Shown one piece after another: positions 43,016 to 51,318 of a DNA stretch of 64,000 nt. Position 1 is the first letter of the stretch, and every line of letters begins with the position of its first letter. The stretch is from an uncultured Poribacteria bacterium. Its GTDB lineage: Bacteria; Poribacteria; WGA-4E; WGA-3G. The stretch is taken from the NCBI GenBank assembly GCA_951828515.1, contig OX639992.1, forward strand, positions 4,380,217 through 4,444,216, in the 5' to 3' direction. The notes below the pieces were generated by a model. That model saw only the letters and a list, made by a program, of their open reading frames with translations. It searched no databases and was not told where the DNA came from. A program made the position numbers and the translations under genes.

Positions 43016-43807
43016 TTAGTCGTCTTTGAGACTAAAACTTTTACCTGCTTCAACAACAAGTTCTCGGAAATAATCCGTAGCGAGTTGCAATTGCGTTTCG
43101 GCATCCGCTTTGTCCGTGCTTTTTGAAACAAGGTCGACGGGCATAGTGTCTCCATCCACTTTGCGGAGGGCAACATACGCCTTTAGATAAACATCTGGGT
43201 AGCGTTCCATCACCTTCTGCATCAGTGGTGAAACTTGGGCTTCAAACATATTGACGTGAACCCGCGTCGTTGTGATTTCTGCGCGGTAACGTTCTGCGAT
43301 TAAAGGGTGAATATGCGTTTCAAAAACTGCCTTCATTTCGCGAGGTGGACCAGGCATCATCATAATTGTGGAAGACTTGTGTGCCACACTGATACACGGT
43401 GCCCATCCGGCAGGGTTCTGCAAAACGACAGCCGTTTCCGGTACAATTGCCATTTTCATCAGGGCTTCGCTGATCGCATCGTTCTCCGACATCTCACGAC
43501 GTTTCCGAAATTCAGCGATAGTTTCTTCGCTCACTACGGATTTCGTGCCGATGAGTGAAGCGATCACATCAACGGTCATATCGTCCGGTGTGGGTCCGAG
43601 TCCACCTGTTGTGAGAATAAGCGAGGTTTCCCGCTCTATTGCTGAATCCAATGCCTCAGACATCTCCTCACGTTCATCGCGTAGCATTGTGACTCGCCGT
43701 AGTTCGCCACCAATCTGAAGGATTTGCTGCGCAATCCAGTGCGCATTGGTGTCCTGAATCTGCCCGAGGACTAACTCTGTACCGATCGAAAACAATTCAA
43801 TTGCCAC
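43016..43807 (-). CDS. CinA N-terminal (molybdopterin-binding-like) domain protein
   Basis: A 263-residue protein of the COG1058 group. ELFSIGTELVLGQIQDTNAHWI is the opening block (20-residue core IGTELVLGQIQDTNAHW), TTGGLGPTPDDMTVDVIA and MMMPGPPREMKAVF are the other two. In CinA this domain acts as an ADP-ribose pyrophosphatase and is fused to a nicotinamide-nucleotide amidase; that second domain is missing, as in many short homologues. It lies 14 bp after the hydrolase gene (same strand) and 39 bp before infA, so a shared transcript is likely. Confidence 0.85.
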   Translation of the reverse strand: MAIELFSIGTELVLGQIQDTNAHWIAQQILQIGGELRRVTMLRDEREEMSEALDSAIERETSLILTTGGLGPTPDDMTVDVIASLIGTKSVVSEETIAEFRKRREMSENDAISEALMKMAIVPETAVVLQNPAGWAPCISVAHKSSTIMMMPGPPREMKAVFETHIHPLIAERYRAEITTTRVHVNMFEAQVSPLMQKVMERYPDVYLKAYVALRKVDGDTMPVDLVSKSTDKADAETQLQLATDYFRELVVEAGKSFSLKDD

Positions 43808-43821
43808 GCTATTCTCCTTAC

Positions 43822-44862
43822 TTATAGAACCTCTTTGAGAAACTCAAACGCGCCAACGCCGTGGAAACTATGCCCCGCCTCGAATACCTCAAGATCTATT
43901 TTGTCTTCGGCATCGAAGCATTTGTAAATTGATTTTGCTTCGTTAACCGCAAAACGGGTGGCTTCAATTGGGAAAATCGTGTCTTCCGTTCCAGATTCAA
44001 CAAACAGAGCACGCGGCGCGATTAACCCCGCGATGTCGTACATCTCAGCATATTGTAGCACATTCGGTATGTAGTTGTCTATACAATGGCTGAGACTCAA
44101 AATACTGTCCCGAAACGTGTTGAAATAACCGCTCACAACCGCCGCCTTGACCCGTTCATCAATTGCGGCAGTGAAGAAGGTGGTCGTGCCACCGCCAGAA
44201 ATTCCCATCACACCCAGACGGTTCATATCGACCTCCGGACGCGTTGCCAGATAGTCAAAGGCGCGCATAGCATCATAGACCCGCCACCCGACCATCGTAT
44301 AACCTAAGAGTAGAGCGGCACCCGCACTCGGTTGGCACGAGGAATTCCCGCCACCCTTCTGATGAGCGATAGGGTCTCGTCGGTGTCCAAACCCGAATTG
44401 TTCAATGGCGAGCACGGTGTAACCGTTTGCCACACATTGGAGGGCGAAATCGTTCTGATAGCCGCCATATTCTGATCGCATGGTGCCGTCTTCCTCAATT
44501 CCGACAATGTCATCTACACCGCGCCCGTGTCCCGCTAAACAGAGAATCGTAGGCTTCGGAGTTGAATTATTGAGAGGCTTCGGAGAAAGGAAGTACCCGA
44601 AAATATTGGCGTGTGGACGACTCTGAAACTGCACCGTCTCGCGGAAATAGGTGGGAAATTCGCAAGCGTCCAGTACTTGTGGTTGTAGGTCGCAGGATTC
44701 CTGCGGAAAACCGCCAACTAATTCGGTAAGTTTTGCACGCAGTTCGCCTTGCCAAACTTCTGCTTCTGCAATACTCGTCGCCTGAAATGCGAGTTGACGA
44801 GGGGTCTCCGCATATAATTGATGCGAAAATGCTAATGTATCTCGTTCCTGTTCGTGGTACAT
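43822..44862 (-). CDS. Alpha/beta hydrolase, acetyl xylan esterase/dienelactone hydrolase-like
   Basis: A 346-residue secreted-type or cytosolic alpha/beta hydrolase. The nucleophile elbow is VMGISGGGTTTFF (Ser), the acid is in VESGTEDTIFPIE and the base in FEAGHSFHGVG. The oxyanion-region block LCLAGHGRGVDDIVG is typical of PF12715-like carbohydrate esterases. No signal peptide is seen. The start is the ATG at 44862 (MYHEQERDTL): the repeat at 44863-44960 ends exactly one base before it and provides CAAGG plus an A-rich spacer. An in-frame ATG at 44922 would translate the repeat. Confidence 0.8.
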   Translation of the reverse strand: MYHEQERDTLAFSHQLYAETPRQLAFQATSIAEAEVWQGELRAKLTELVGGFPQESCDLQPQVLDACEFPTYFRETVQFQSRPHANIFGYFLSPKPLNNSTPKPTILCLAGHGRGVDDIVGIEEDGTMRSEYGGYQNDFALQCVANGYTVLAIEQFGFGHRRDPIAHQKGGGNSSCQPSAGAALLLGYTMVGWRVYDAMRAFDYLATRPEVDMNRLGVMGISGGGTTTFFTAAIDERVKAAVVSGYFNTFRDSILSLSHCIDNYIPNVLQYAEMYDIAGLIAPRALFVESGTEDTIFPIEATRFAVNEAKSIYKCFDAEDKIDLEVFEAGHSFHGVGAFEFLKEVL

Positions 44863-44960
44863 TTTTTTAATTTTCCTTGCGGGTGAACATCGGACGTTTG
44901 ATCTTTGACGTGGGTTCCTCAAATTCGCCTGCGCCGTTGTTGCAGGCTACGTTTTTTCAT
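44863..44960 (-). repeat. Dispersed repeat ending at a start codon
   Basis: On the minus strand it has a GCCTGC...GCAGGC hairpin near its start and CCGCAAGGAAAATTAAAAAA at the end, directly before ATG 44862. Same family as 46323-46440. Confidence 0.75.
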
Positions 44961-44978
44961 GATACCTTGAGGGAGCCT

Positions 44979-46322
44979 TTATGAGGCGCAATCCTCTTCA
45001 CCGACTGCTGATTGCGACGCAAGCCGCGTGTCGGAAACCTGCGGGACAATGCTGACTGCTGACACATTCAACAGATTTAAAACGAACCCGGTTGCCATCT
45101 TCGGATAGAAGTAGGTGGATTTCTGTGGCATTGTCTGACCCGCCATAGCCACATCTAAGACCTGTTCAACAGGAGTCGGGTTCATCAAGAGTGCAACACG
45201 GTTCGTCCCTTCTTTTACGTGTGAGACAGCATCATCTGTGTATGCAGTATAACTGATGTGTTCCGCCAGTGTTTCAATCTGGAATAGATTTTTGATGAGG
45301 GTTTCTTGAACAAGCGTTACATCCAATTGTTTCGGTGTAGTCGAATGCGGAATCAACAGACGGTAGGTATCGTTTGCTGTGTACATGCCGACTGCAGGGG
45401 ATTTCCCTTTCATCGTATCCAATTTTGCCGTAAGGTTCGCCTGTGTGTCAATTTCGTGCACCTCAAACGTCTCTGGCAGTTTAGCGATAGCGTGCGAGAT
45501 CCTATCTGCGCTGAGGTTAGACAAGAGTCGATGAATCGCTAAGACCGCCAAGCCCGGCGATTCCATCCTGACGAGGTTCACCATCATGTAATCATAACCG
45601 CTGGATGCGCCATCTGATCCTGTCTGAACCATTTCGTCTCGGAAGGCGAGTGCCGTTTCATAGCGATGATGTCCATCGGCGATCAGGAGCGGTTTCGTTG
45701 AAAAGAGGGCTTGGATCTCACGGTTACGCGCTGTGTCGTCTAAGCACCAGAGTTGGTGTGTGCTTCCAAAGGTTTCAGGACAATCAATCTGAGGTTGATT
45801 TTTATCGGTGAAACTATCCATTATCCCTTCGATATCCCCAGCCGGATCGGCATAGAGAAGAAAGATCGGACTGAGATTGGCGTGACATTCCCGCATGAGG
45901 TTGAGTCGATCCGCTTTCGGTCCTGCATGTGTTTTTTCGTGCGGTAGGATCACCCGATTTTCAAAGGGTTCGAGTTTCACGAGTGCTATTAAGGCGCGGC
46001 GCGTATAATTTTTCCCGTCAGGAGCATTAAAGGATTGGTCATAAATGTAATAACGGGGGGTCGCGTCCCGGACGAGAGTGCCCTCTGAAGTCCACTGATC
46101 CATACGCGCCGCGGCGCGTGTGTACTGATTTTCGTCGTCGGTGTCGTTAGCGTGTGGTTGACTTAAAATTAAGCGGATAGTATTGGCGGGATGGCGTGCC
46201 TCCAAAGCGACCTGTTCGTCCGGTTTGATGACATCGTAAGGGGGTGCTATGACGTTCTCGATTCCTTTCACCTTGGTCGCGTTGTAGCGTAAGCCTCGAA
46301 ATGGAATAACGGTTGTTTCCAT
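44979..46322 (-). CDS. DUF1015 family protein
   Basis: About 447 residues, the usual length of DUF1015 (a conserved family of unknown biochemical role, probably cytosolic). Typical blocks are VIPFRGLRYNATKVKGIENVI at the start, ARHPANTIRLILSQ, LLIADGHHRYETALAFR and the C-terminal TYFYPKMATGFVLN. The start is the ATG at 46322 (METTVIPFRG), directly after a copy of the CCGCAAGG repeat; a further in-frame ATG at 46358 would translate the repeat. The last 25 residues (from SAVSIVPQVSD) are encoded by a heptamer-type repeat at about 44995-45065, so the C-terminus has been extended by repeat sequence. Confidence 0.85.
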   Translation of the reverse strand: METTVIPFRGLRYNATKVKGIENVIAPPYDVIKPDEQVALEARHPANTIRLILSQPHANDTDDENQYTRAAARMDQWTSEGTLVRDATPRYYIYDQSFNAPDGKNYTRRALIALVKLEPFENRVILPHEKTHAGPKADRLNLMRECHANLSPIFLLYADPAGDIEGIMDSFTDKNQPQIDCPETFGSTHQLWCLDDTARNREIQALFSTKPLLIADGHHRYETALAFRDEMVQTGSDGASSGYDYMMVNLVRMESPGLAVLAIHRLLSNLSADRISHAIAKLPETFEVHEIDTQANLTAKLDTMKGKSPAVGMYTANDTYRLLIPHSTTPKQLDVTLVQETLIKNLFQIETLAEHISYTAYTDDAVSHVKEGTNRVALLMNPTPVEQVLDVAMAGQTMPQKSTYFYPKMATGFVLNLLNVSAVSIVPQVSDTRLASQSAVGEEDCAS

Positions 46323-46500
46323 ATTTTTAATTATACCTTGCGGAGGCACATCGGACATTTGAACTTTGACGTGCGTCCCTCATATCCGCCTGCGTCGTTG
46401 TTGCAGGCTACGTTTTTTGATGATACCTTGAGAAAACCTTATTTTCAATTATACCTTGCGGAGGCACATCGGACATTTGAACTTTGACGTGCGTCCCTTA
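46323..46500 (-). repeat. Two tandem copies of start-codon repeat
   Basis: 46323-46440 is a full copy ending at ATG 46322; 46443-46500 is a partial copy of the same sequence 117 bp further on. The shared block is about 50 bp, nearly identical (TTGCGGAGGCACATCGGAC on the plus strand). Only the first copy abuts a gene start. Confidence 0.8.
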
Positions 46501-46558
46501 AGCAAAAATCGTTATGGAACTTATCCCTTCCGTGAACGCCTTGCGAATTATTAAAAAT

Positions 46559-47488
46559 TTAATCCCATAATCTTGTGCTGAAATAACGTTCGCCGAGGTC
46601 ATTAAAGACTGTGACGATAATGCCTTCCTGAATTTGTTGGGCGACTTTATAGGCACCGTAGAGATAGCCACCGGAAGATTGTCCGACGAACCATCCACGT
46701 CGTGCGAGACGGCTACACATTTCGTGGGCATTTTCAATCGTCGCAGGAATCCGGGAATCAATCACGGATTCATCCAGAATTTCTGGAACGATGTCGTCTG
46801 GGTGCCCGAGCGGTTTGAGCCCTTCAATACCGGGGAACGCCTCTGGTGAAATGGAGCAGACTTGGATGTCTGGGTTATAGTTTTTAAGCCGTTTGCCGAC
46901 ACCAGTGATAGTACCACCCGTCCCAACACCCGCAACAAAATGTGTAATTTTCCCGCCTGTTTGGTTCCAAATTTCGACACCTGTTGTTTCGTAGTGGGCG
47001 CGCCAGTTATTTTCGTTTTCGTATTGTGATTTGAAGAAATACCGCTCAGGATCCGCTTCATAACGCCGATCGACTTCTCGTAATGCCTCATCGTAACCGA
47101 GGATGGCATCGGTATAAATAATATCTGCACCGTGTGAGTGGATACGTTTTTTGCGTTCTTCGCTGGCGTTATCTGGGATCACAAGTTCAACTTTATAGCC
47201 GAGTGTGGCACCTATCATCGCGTAGGCGATCCCTGCGTTGCCCGAGCTGGAATCGAGGATAACCTTTTCTCGTGTCAGTTCCCCTGTCGCGATTGCCTCG
47301 GTGAGCATCCGTAGGACAGGTCGGTCTTTAATCGAGCCGCCGGGGTTGTAGGTTTCCACCTTCGCATAGATGTCAACGTTCGGTAACTCGTTTGAAAAAA
47401 GATCTATTTTAGCGAGCGGTGTCTGTCCTATTATCTGAAGCAGTGGATATTCTGAAAGATTCACCTTTTCAGGCTTTCGCTTGCTCAT
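46559..47488 (-). CDS. Cysteine synthase (PLP-dependent, CysK/CysM-like)
   Basis: A 309-residue fold-type II PLP enzyme making cysteine from O-acetylserine (or a relative) and sulfide. The PLP Lys is in YNPGGSIKDRPVL, the asparagine loop is DSSSGNAGIAYAM, the phosphate loop is VAGVGTGGTITGVG, and SISPEAFPGIEGL follows. With ATP sulfurylase in the window it fits sulfur assimilation. Its ATG overlaps the preceding gene's stop by 4 nt, so the two are translationally coupled. CysK or CysM cannot be decided from motifs alone. Confidence 0.9.
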   Translation of the reverse strand: MSKRKPEKVNLSEYPLLQIIGQTPLAKIDLFSNELPNVDIYAKVETYNPGGSIKDRPVLRMLTEAIATGELTREKVILDSSSGNAGIAYAMIGATLGYKVELVIPDNASEERKKRIHSHGADIIYTDAILGYDEALREVDRRYEADPERYFFKSQYENENNWRAHYETTGVEIWNQTGGKITHFVAGVGTGGTITGVGKRLKNYNPDIQVCSISPEAFPGIEGLKPLGHPDDIVPEILDESVIDSRIPATIENAHEMCSRLARRGWFVGQSSGGYLYGAYKVAQQIQEGIIVTVFNDLGERYFSTRLWD

Positions 47489-48141
47489 GTAGTCTTGTTT
47501 ATCCTACCTTTTGTATTTTTTGTAGTGTTTGAGGCTATTTTAAGTCGTTCGCACAATAAGCGTTCCATGTAAGCCTTCGCGGCATCTCCTGTGAGTTGTC
47601 CGTTGAGAATAGGTGTAACTTCAAATTCGGCTAACCTCACGGTTGGACTGAGTCCGTGCAGAGGTGGTAGCCAGTCCCGAAACGTATCGAAGAAGGCACG
47701 TTGCGCGGCGCGACCGTTGATGTATGGAAAATCCGCTGTACGCCGTCGAAACCGATCCGGTCCTTTTGCGAGTGCTGCTACGTGATGTTGTTGACAAAAC
47801 TGACGGTATTGCTGCGGTTCATAAGCGAGCCGGATGTTCGCTGGGTAAAACCGGAAGGTCTGCTCTCGATAGTGTGTAAAATGCTGAAGTTCGTCAAATT
47901 CAAAAATAAAATGATACGGTTCTGGAAAATAGGCATCAGGGATCAAGTAACCGTCCGCTTTCGCTGTTGTGCTTTGCCAGTCCCCTTCTAATTCAGCATA
48001 GAGCACCATCACGGCATCGTAATGCTCACCGAAATCTTTGGACCGTGGCTTATTACGAAGCCAGTCGAATTCGGTGCGGCGTTCTGCGGCTATTCCGAAG
48101 ACCTCTTCTACCAATGCGATAATACCAACTTCTAACCGCAT
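47485..48141 (-). CDS. Conserved-looking protein of unknown function, coupled to cysteine synthase
   Basis: A 218-residue protein that I do not recognise. It contains FIFEFDELQHFTHYREQTF, an acidic/His-rich segment, and the aromatic-rich KADGYLIPDAYFPEPYH, which together look like a nuclease-like fold but without clear proof. Start ATG 48141 has GAGGATC upstream; a TTG at 48153 is possible. It overlaps cysteine synthase by 4 nt (ATGA), so the two proteins are made from one message. Confidence 0.6.
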   Translation of the reverse strand: MRLEVGIIALVEEVFGIAAERRTEFDWLRNKPRSKDFGEHYDAVMVLYAELEGDWQSTTAKADGYLIPDAYFPEPYHFIFEFDELQHFTHYREQTFRFYPANIRLAYEPQQYRQFCQQHHVAALAKGPDRFRRRTADFPYINGRAAQRAFFDTFRDWLPPLHGLSPTVRLAEFEVTPILNGQLTGDAAKAYMERLLCERLKIASNTTKNTKGRINKTT

Positions 48142-48170
48142 GAAGATCCTCAAGGGTTTCTATGTCAATT

Positions 48171-48977
48171 TTAGACGGGGGCGATGTCGAGATCCTTCAG
48201 TGTCTCCCCATTTGTGGCGTTAATTAAGCTCGCAAGATAGTCGCGGTCACGTTGGAGTGCCTCCAACTTGTTATCACCATGGACGAACTCGATTTCTAAG
48301 TATCCATTGTACCCAGTTGCGCTCAACGTCTCGACGATTCGAGCGTAGTCTACCACGCCGTCGGCAATAGGACATCCTTTCCCGTTTTCATCAAAATTTT
48401 GAGCGTGGACGTTGGCGATATGTTCGGCAAGTTTTTCAGCGGCAGTATGTGGGTCATCGGCATCCGGACGCGCGAGGGGTTGATAGTAAGTTTGCAGCGC
48501 AGGCACTCTCACGCCTTCAATCGTCTCCAAGATACTGGCAACATTGTCGGTGAGATGGTTATTATGCATTTCCAGTCCAAGCCGAATATTTCGGAAATTT
48601 GCCCACTGCGCAAGGCTTACCAGTCGAAAGTTAATCAGGCGTTTATCAGAAGGCGCGATGGATTTGGAAGGACCGCCACCCGACCAAATTCTGACGAGAT
48701 CCGTGCCCAATTCATGCGCAATTTTGAAGGCTTCCTCGAAATGTTTCTGGTGGAGATCCATCAACGGGTCCACGTATGAACCAAATGCTGATATCGCTAA
48801 TCCCTTCCGGTGCGCCATGTCCCTAACGTTTTTGACGTAATTTTCGTCGTAATCCGCTGGTAAATGCGGCGGCTTTCCCCAAATCTCGATGCCGTGAAAG
48901 CCGTAATCCGCGGCTATATCAATAACCTCTTCCAACGGTTTTTCCTGAAAGGCGATGGTGCATAAACCTAATTTCAT
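48171..48977 (-). CDS. Sugar phosphate isomerase/epimerase-like TIM-barrel protein
   Basis: About 268 residues, xylose isomerase-like TIM barrel. Metal-site residues: Glu in FHGIEIWG (first strand), Glu in GLEMHNNHLTD, His in NVHAQNFDENG and Glu in LEIEFVHGD. It is related in fold to the protein at 9791 but not closely similar. The ATG at 48977 has AGGGGA 7 nt upstream and gives the usual MKLGLCTIAF start. The gene 30 bp downstream on the same strand is of unknown function. Confidence 0.85.
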   Translation of the reverse strand: MKLGLCTIAFQEKPLEEVIDIAADYGFHGIEIWGKPPHLPADYDENYVKNVRDMAHRKGLAISAFGSYVDPLMDLHQKHFEEAFKIAHELGTDLVRIWSGGGPSKSIAPSDKRLINFRLVSLAQWANFRNIRLGLEMHNNHLTDNVASILETIEGVRVPALQTYYQPLARPDADDPHTAAEKLAEHIANVHAQNFDENGKGCPIADGVVDYARIVETLSATGYNGYLEIEFVHGDNKLEALQRDRDYLASLINATNGETLKDLDIAPV

Positions 48978-49282
48978 AGTTTTTCCCCTAATTACCATTT
49001 TCTGTATAAATTAGGATACCACACGTTTAAACGGATTGCAAGAAAAGTTTCTACACAAATCTCACCCGCTGGGCTTGGGATTTGGGTGTATAAAGTTTTT
49101 GAAATGCAATTATGACAAGCGAAACGGTGACTGTTAGTCTGTGCTTCTTTACCTCTTCACCGACTGCTGATCGCTGATAGCCTCTTTGTAGGAGGGAACT
49201 CCGATTCCCGACTCTTAATAACTTGAGCGTTTCTTCATGCTCGCGATTGTTACTGAATAGCCCTATTTGAGATCTCAATTGC
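48978..49282. repeat. Gap with repeats before modA promoter
   Basis: Contains a heptamer-type repeat end (49150-49180) fused to a GGGAACTCCGATTCCC repeat (49189-49213). The 19 bp at 49182-49200 are identical to 34158-34176, the inferred guide of tnpB copy 2. No gene is seen. Confidence 0.65.
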
Positions 49283-49311
49283 TTGACACAGTTTAGCAAT
49301 TGTGCTATCCT
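49283..49311 (+). promoter_or_regulatory. Promoter of the mod operon, flanked by an inverted repeat
   Basis: TTGACA (49283-49288) and TATCCT (49306-49311) are 17 bp apart. CTTGACA (49282-49288) and TGTCAAG (49312-49318) are inverted repeats around the promoter, so a regulator could bind there. It does not resemble the ModE consensus. Confidence 0.6.
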
Positions 49312-49357
49312 TGTCAAGAGTTTTTTAGGGATTGACGGTTGTATCTAAAGGAGAATC

Positions 49358-50143
49358 ATGGTCCGCGTCATCAGATTTTGTGTTGCTATCGGCTTGCTGG
49401 TGCTGTTTGTGGTACTTCCAGGATGCACGCAGGAGGGGCAGAAACAGGCGGAGTTGAACGTGTACGCCGCAATCAGTTTGACAGATGCACTCACTGAAAT
49501 TGGGACAGCGTTTACAGCCGAAAATCAGGTTAAGATCTATTACAATTTCGCCGCATCTACGACGTTACAACGCCAACTCGAAAAGGGGGCGACAGCCGAT
49601 GTCTTCATCTCGGCAAGCCCGCGCCAAGTCGTCGCCTTGGAAACGAATGGACTGCTCGAAGCTGAAAGTCGCAAGGATTTGTTAACCAATCGGTTAGTGC
49701 TTGTCTCTGATGAAAGTGCTGGGATTTCTATGGAAACGCTGGCGAACCTTGCTATACCTGAAATTTCGAGAATTGCGATTGGGCATCCAAATATAGTACC
49801 CGCTGGCACTTACGCCAAAGAAGCCTTAACTCACTTCGGATTATGGGAGACGCTACAGTCGAAATTCGTCTTCGGTACGGATGTACGTGCCACGCTTGCG
49901 TATGTAACCGCCGGGAATGCGGATGTAGCGATTGTGTATAAAACCGACACAACGCTAACCCGACACATAAAAGTGCTTTATCAGGTGCCGTCTGAAGCAT
50001 ATACACCAATCGTCTATCCTGCTGTCGTTATGAACGGCAGCCCCCACAAACAGTTGGCGCGTAGATTTATTGCTCACCTGCACTCAATGGAGAGCGGTGA
50101 AGTTTTTGAAAAGCACGGATTCACCTTCTTGGTACTAAAATGA
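49358..50143 (+). CDS. modA: Molybdate ABC transporter, substrate-binding lipoprotein
   Basis: A 261-residue periplasmic-binding-type protein. An N-terminal signal with lipobox (LFVVLPGCTQEG) anchors it. ELNVYAAISLTDALTEIG and the Ser/Ala-rich NFAASTTLQRQLEKGATADVF build the oxyanion pocket, followed by IGHPNIVPAGTYAKEAL and YVTAGNADVAIVYKTD. ModA-type proteins bind molybdate or tungstate. AAAGGAGAA lies before the ATG. The last four bases overlap modB. Confidence 0.92.
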   Translation: MVRVIRFCVAIGLLVLFVVLPGCTQEGQKQAELNVYAAISLTDALTEIGTAFTAENQVKIYYNFAASTTLQRQLEKGATADVFISASPRQVVALETNGLLEAESRKDLLTNRLVLVSDESAGISMETLANLAIPEISRIAIGHPNIVPAGTYAKEALTHFGLWETLQSKFVFGTDVRATLAYVTAGNADVAIVYKTDTTLTRHIKVLYQVPSEAYTPIVYPAVVMNGSPHKQLARRFIAHLHSMESGEVFEKHGFTFLVLK

Positions 50144-50805
50144 GGATTACCCCCGCCGAAGTTACCGCCCTCTCTTTATCTATAAAGGTCGCGTTGCTCA
50201 GTCTTGTTATAATGTTCCCACCAGGGCTATTGGTAGGTTGGCTACTTGCAAAACGTACATTTCCGGGAAAAACTTTCCTGAATACACTTGTGATGTGTCC
50301 ATTGGTGCTACCGCCTATCGTCAGTGGATATTTGCTCCTAATCCTATTGGGGAAGCATGGGGTCATCGGTGGATTTATCTATCAAACTTTCGGTATAGAG
50401 ATCGTTTTTTCACAGTGGGCTGTTATTATTGCGGTCTCAATTATCTCATTTCCACTGTTGGTACGCGGTATCGTGACAGGGATGGAGGCTGTGCCATTGG
50501 AACTTGAGAATGCAGCACGAACGCTTGGCGCATCGCCATTCAAGGTGTTTTGGACGATAACATTTCCGCTTGCGTATCGCGGAGTTATCGGTGGAACAAT
50601 CCTCGGTTTCTCCAAAAGTCTTGGTGAGTTTGGTGCCACAATCATGGTGGCAGGAAACATTCCGGGCAAGACACAAACGATGGCGTTAGCGATTTTCAGT
50701 GCTGTCCATCTCGGAGAAGATGCATCCGTTTATCGTTTGGTGCTTATTTCAACGATTGTTGCCTTCATCGCACTCTGGTTAACGGAACGTTTTACGCTCC
50801 GATAG
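50140..50805 (+). CDS. modB: Molybdate ABC transporter permease
   Basis: A 221-residue permease with five or six membrane helices. The EAA loop that contacts the ATPase reads LENAARTLGASPFKVFWTI. Its ATG overlaps the modA stop by 4 nt, so the two are coupled. It lacks only extra regulatory domains, as in other ModB. Confidence 0.93.
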   Translation: MRITPAEVTALSLSIKVALLSLVIMFPPGLLVGWLLAKRTFPGKTFLNTLVMCPLVLPPIVSGYLLLILLGKHGVIGGFIYQTFGIEIVFSQWAVIIAVSIISFPLLVRGIVTGMEAVPLELENAARTLGASPFKVFWTITFPLAYRGVIGGTILGFSKSLGEFGATIMVAGNIPGKTQTMALAIFSAVHLGEDASVYRLVLISTIVAFIALWLTERFTLR

Positions 50806-50948
50806 GGGCGTTTTTTGTAAAGGTGATTGAAATCACAGGGAACAGTATCCGACTATAATGTGCTTCATTGCTGCTGGCGAGGTTTCCTAACCTCGCCTCT
50901 TTAGAGGGTCAAGTAATTCTAAAATCTCCTATGTAGAGAGGGAATGGT

Positions 50949-51218
50949 ATGAATTGGGGAATGGGCTTAATTTTCATTGGTGTTGTTGCATGCGTGGCAT
51001 TTGCCTTGTATCTGTATCAACGTTCCCAAAATGAAACATCTGAAAACGAAGAAGAACCGACAGATAATGCAGATGATAGCTATGAAGATCTGCTTTTAAC
51101 TGGTCTGGTGCTTGAAGAAATCTATGATGACGATCAGAATTCATCTGACGATATGGATTCTGACGACTATGACGATGGGTTCGACGGTGGTTATGACGAC
51201 GGCGGGACATTAGAGTAA
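50949..51218 (+). CDS. Small single-pass membrane protein with acidic tail, inside the mod operon
   Basis: An 89-residue protein: one membrane helix (MGLIFIGVVACVAFALYLY) and then about 65 mostly Asp/Glu residues ending in DDYDDGFDGGYDDGG. AGAGAGGGA precedes the ATG. It lies between modB (143 bp upstream) and modC (100 bp downstream) on the same strand, a place normally empty in mod operons. Composition is too biased to name a family; it might be a metal- or cation-binding tail, which is speculation. Confidence 0.6.
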   Translation: MNWGMGLIFIGVVACVAFALYLYQRSQNETSENEEEPTDNADDSYEDLLLTGLVLEEIYDDDQNSSDDMDSDDYDDGFDGGYDDGGTLE

Positions 51219-51284
51219 CCCAAGGTGTTACTGTGAAATAAAAGGCATTATTTTCAGAATGCTTTCGGGCACCTCTGTTCAGAA

Positions 51285-51318
51285 TCCACCTCACCGAACC
51301 GCAAGGAAAAATTAAAAA
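51285..51318 (+). repeat. GAACCGCAAGG repeat directly before modC
   Basis: Ends GAACCGCAAGGAAAAATT plus A-rich bases and then ATG 51319, so it provides the ribosome binding site of modC. Confidence 0.75.
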
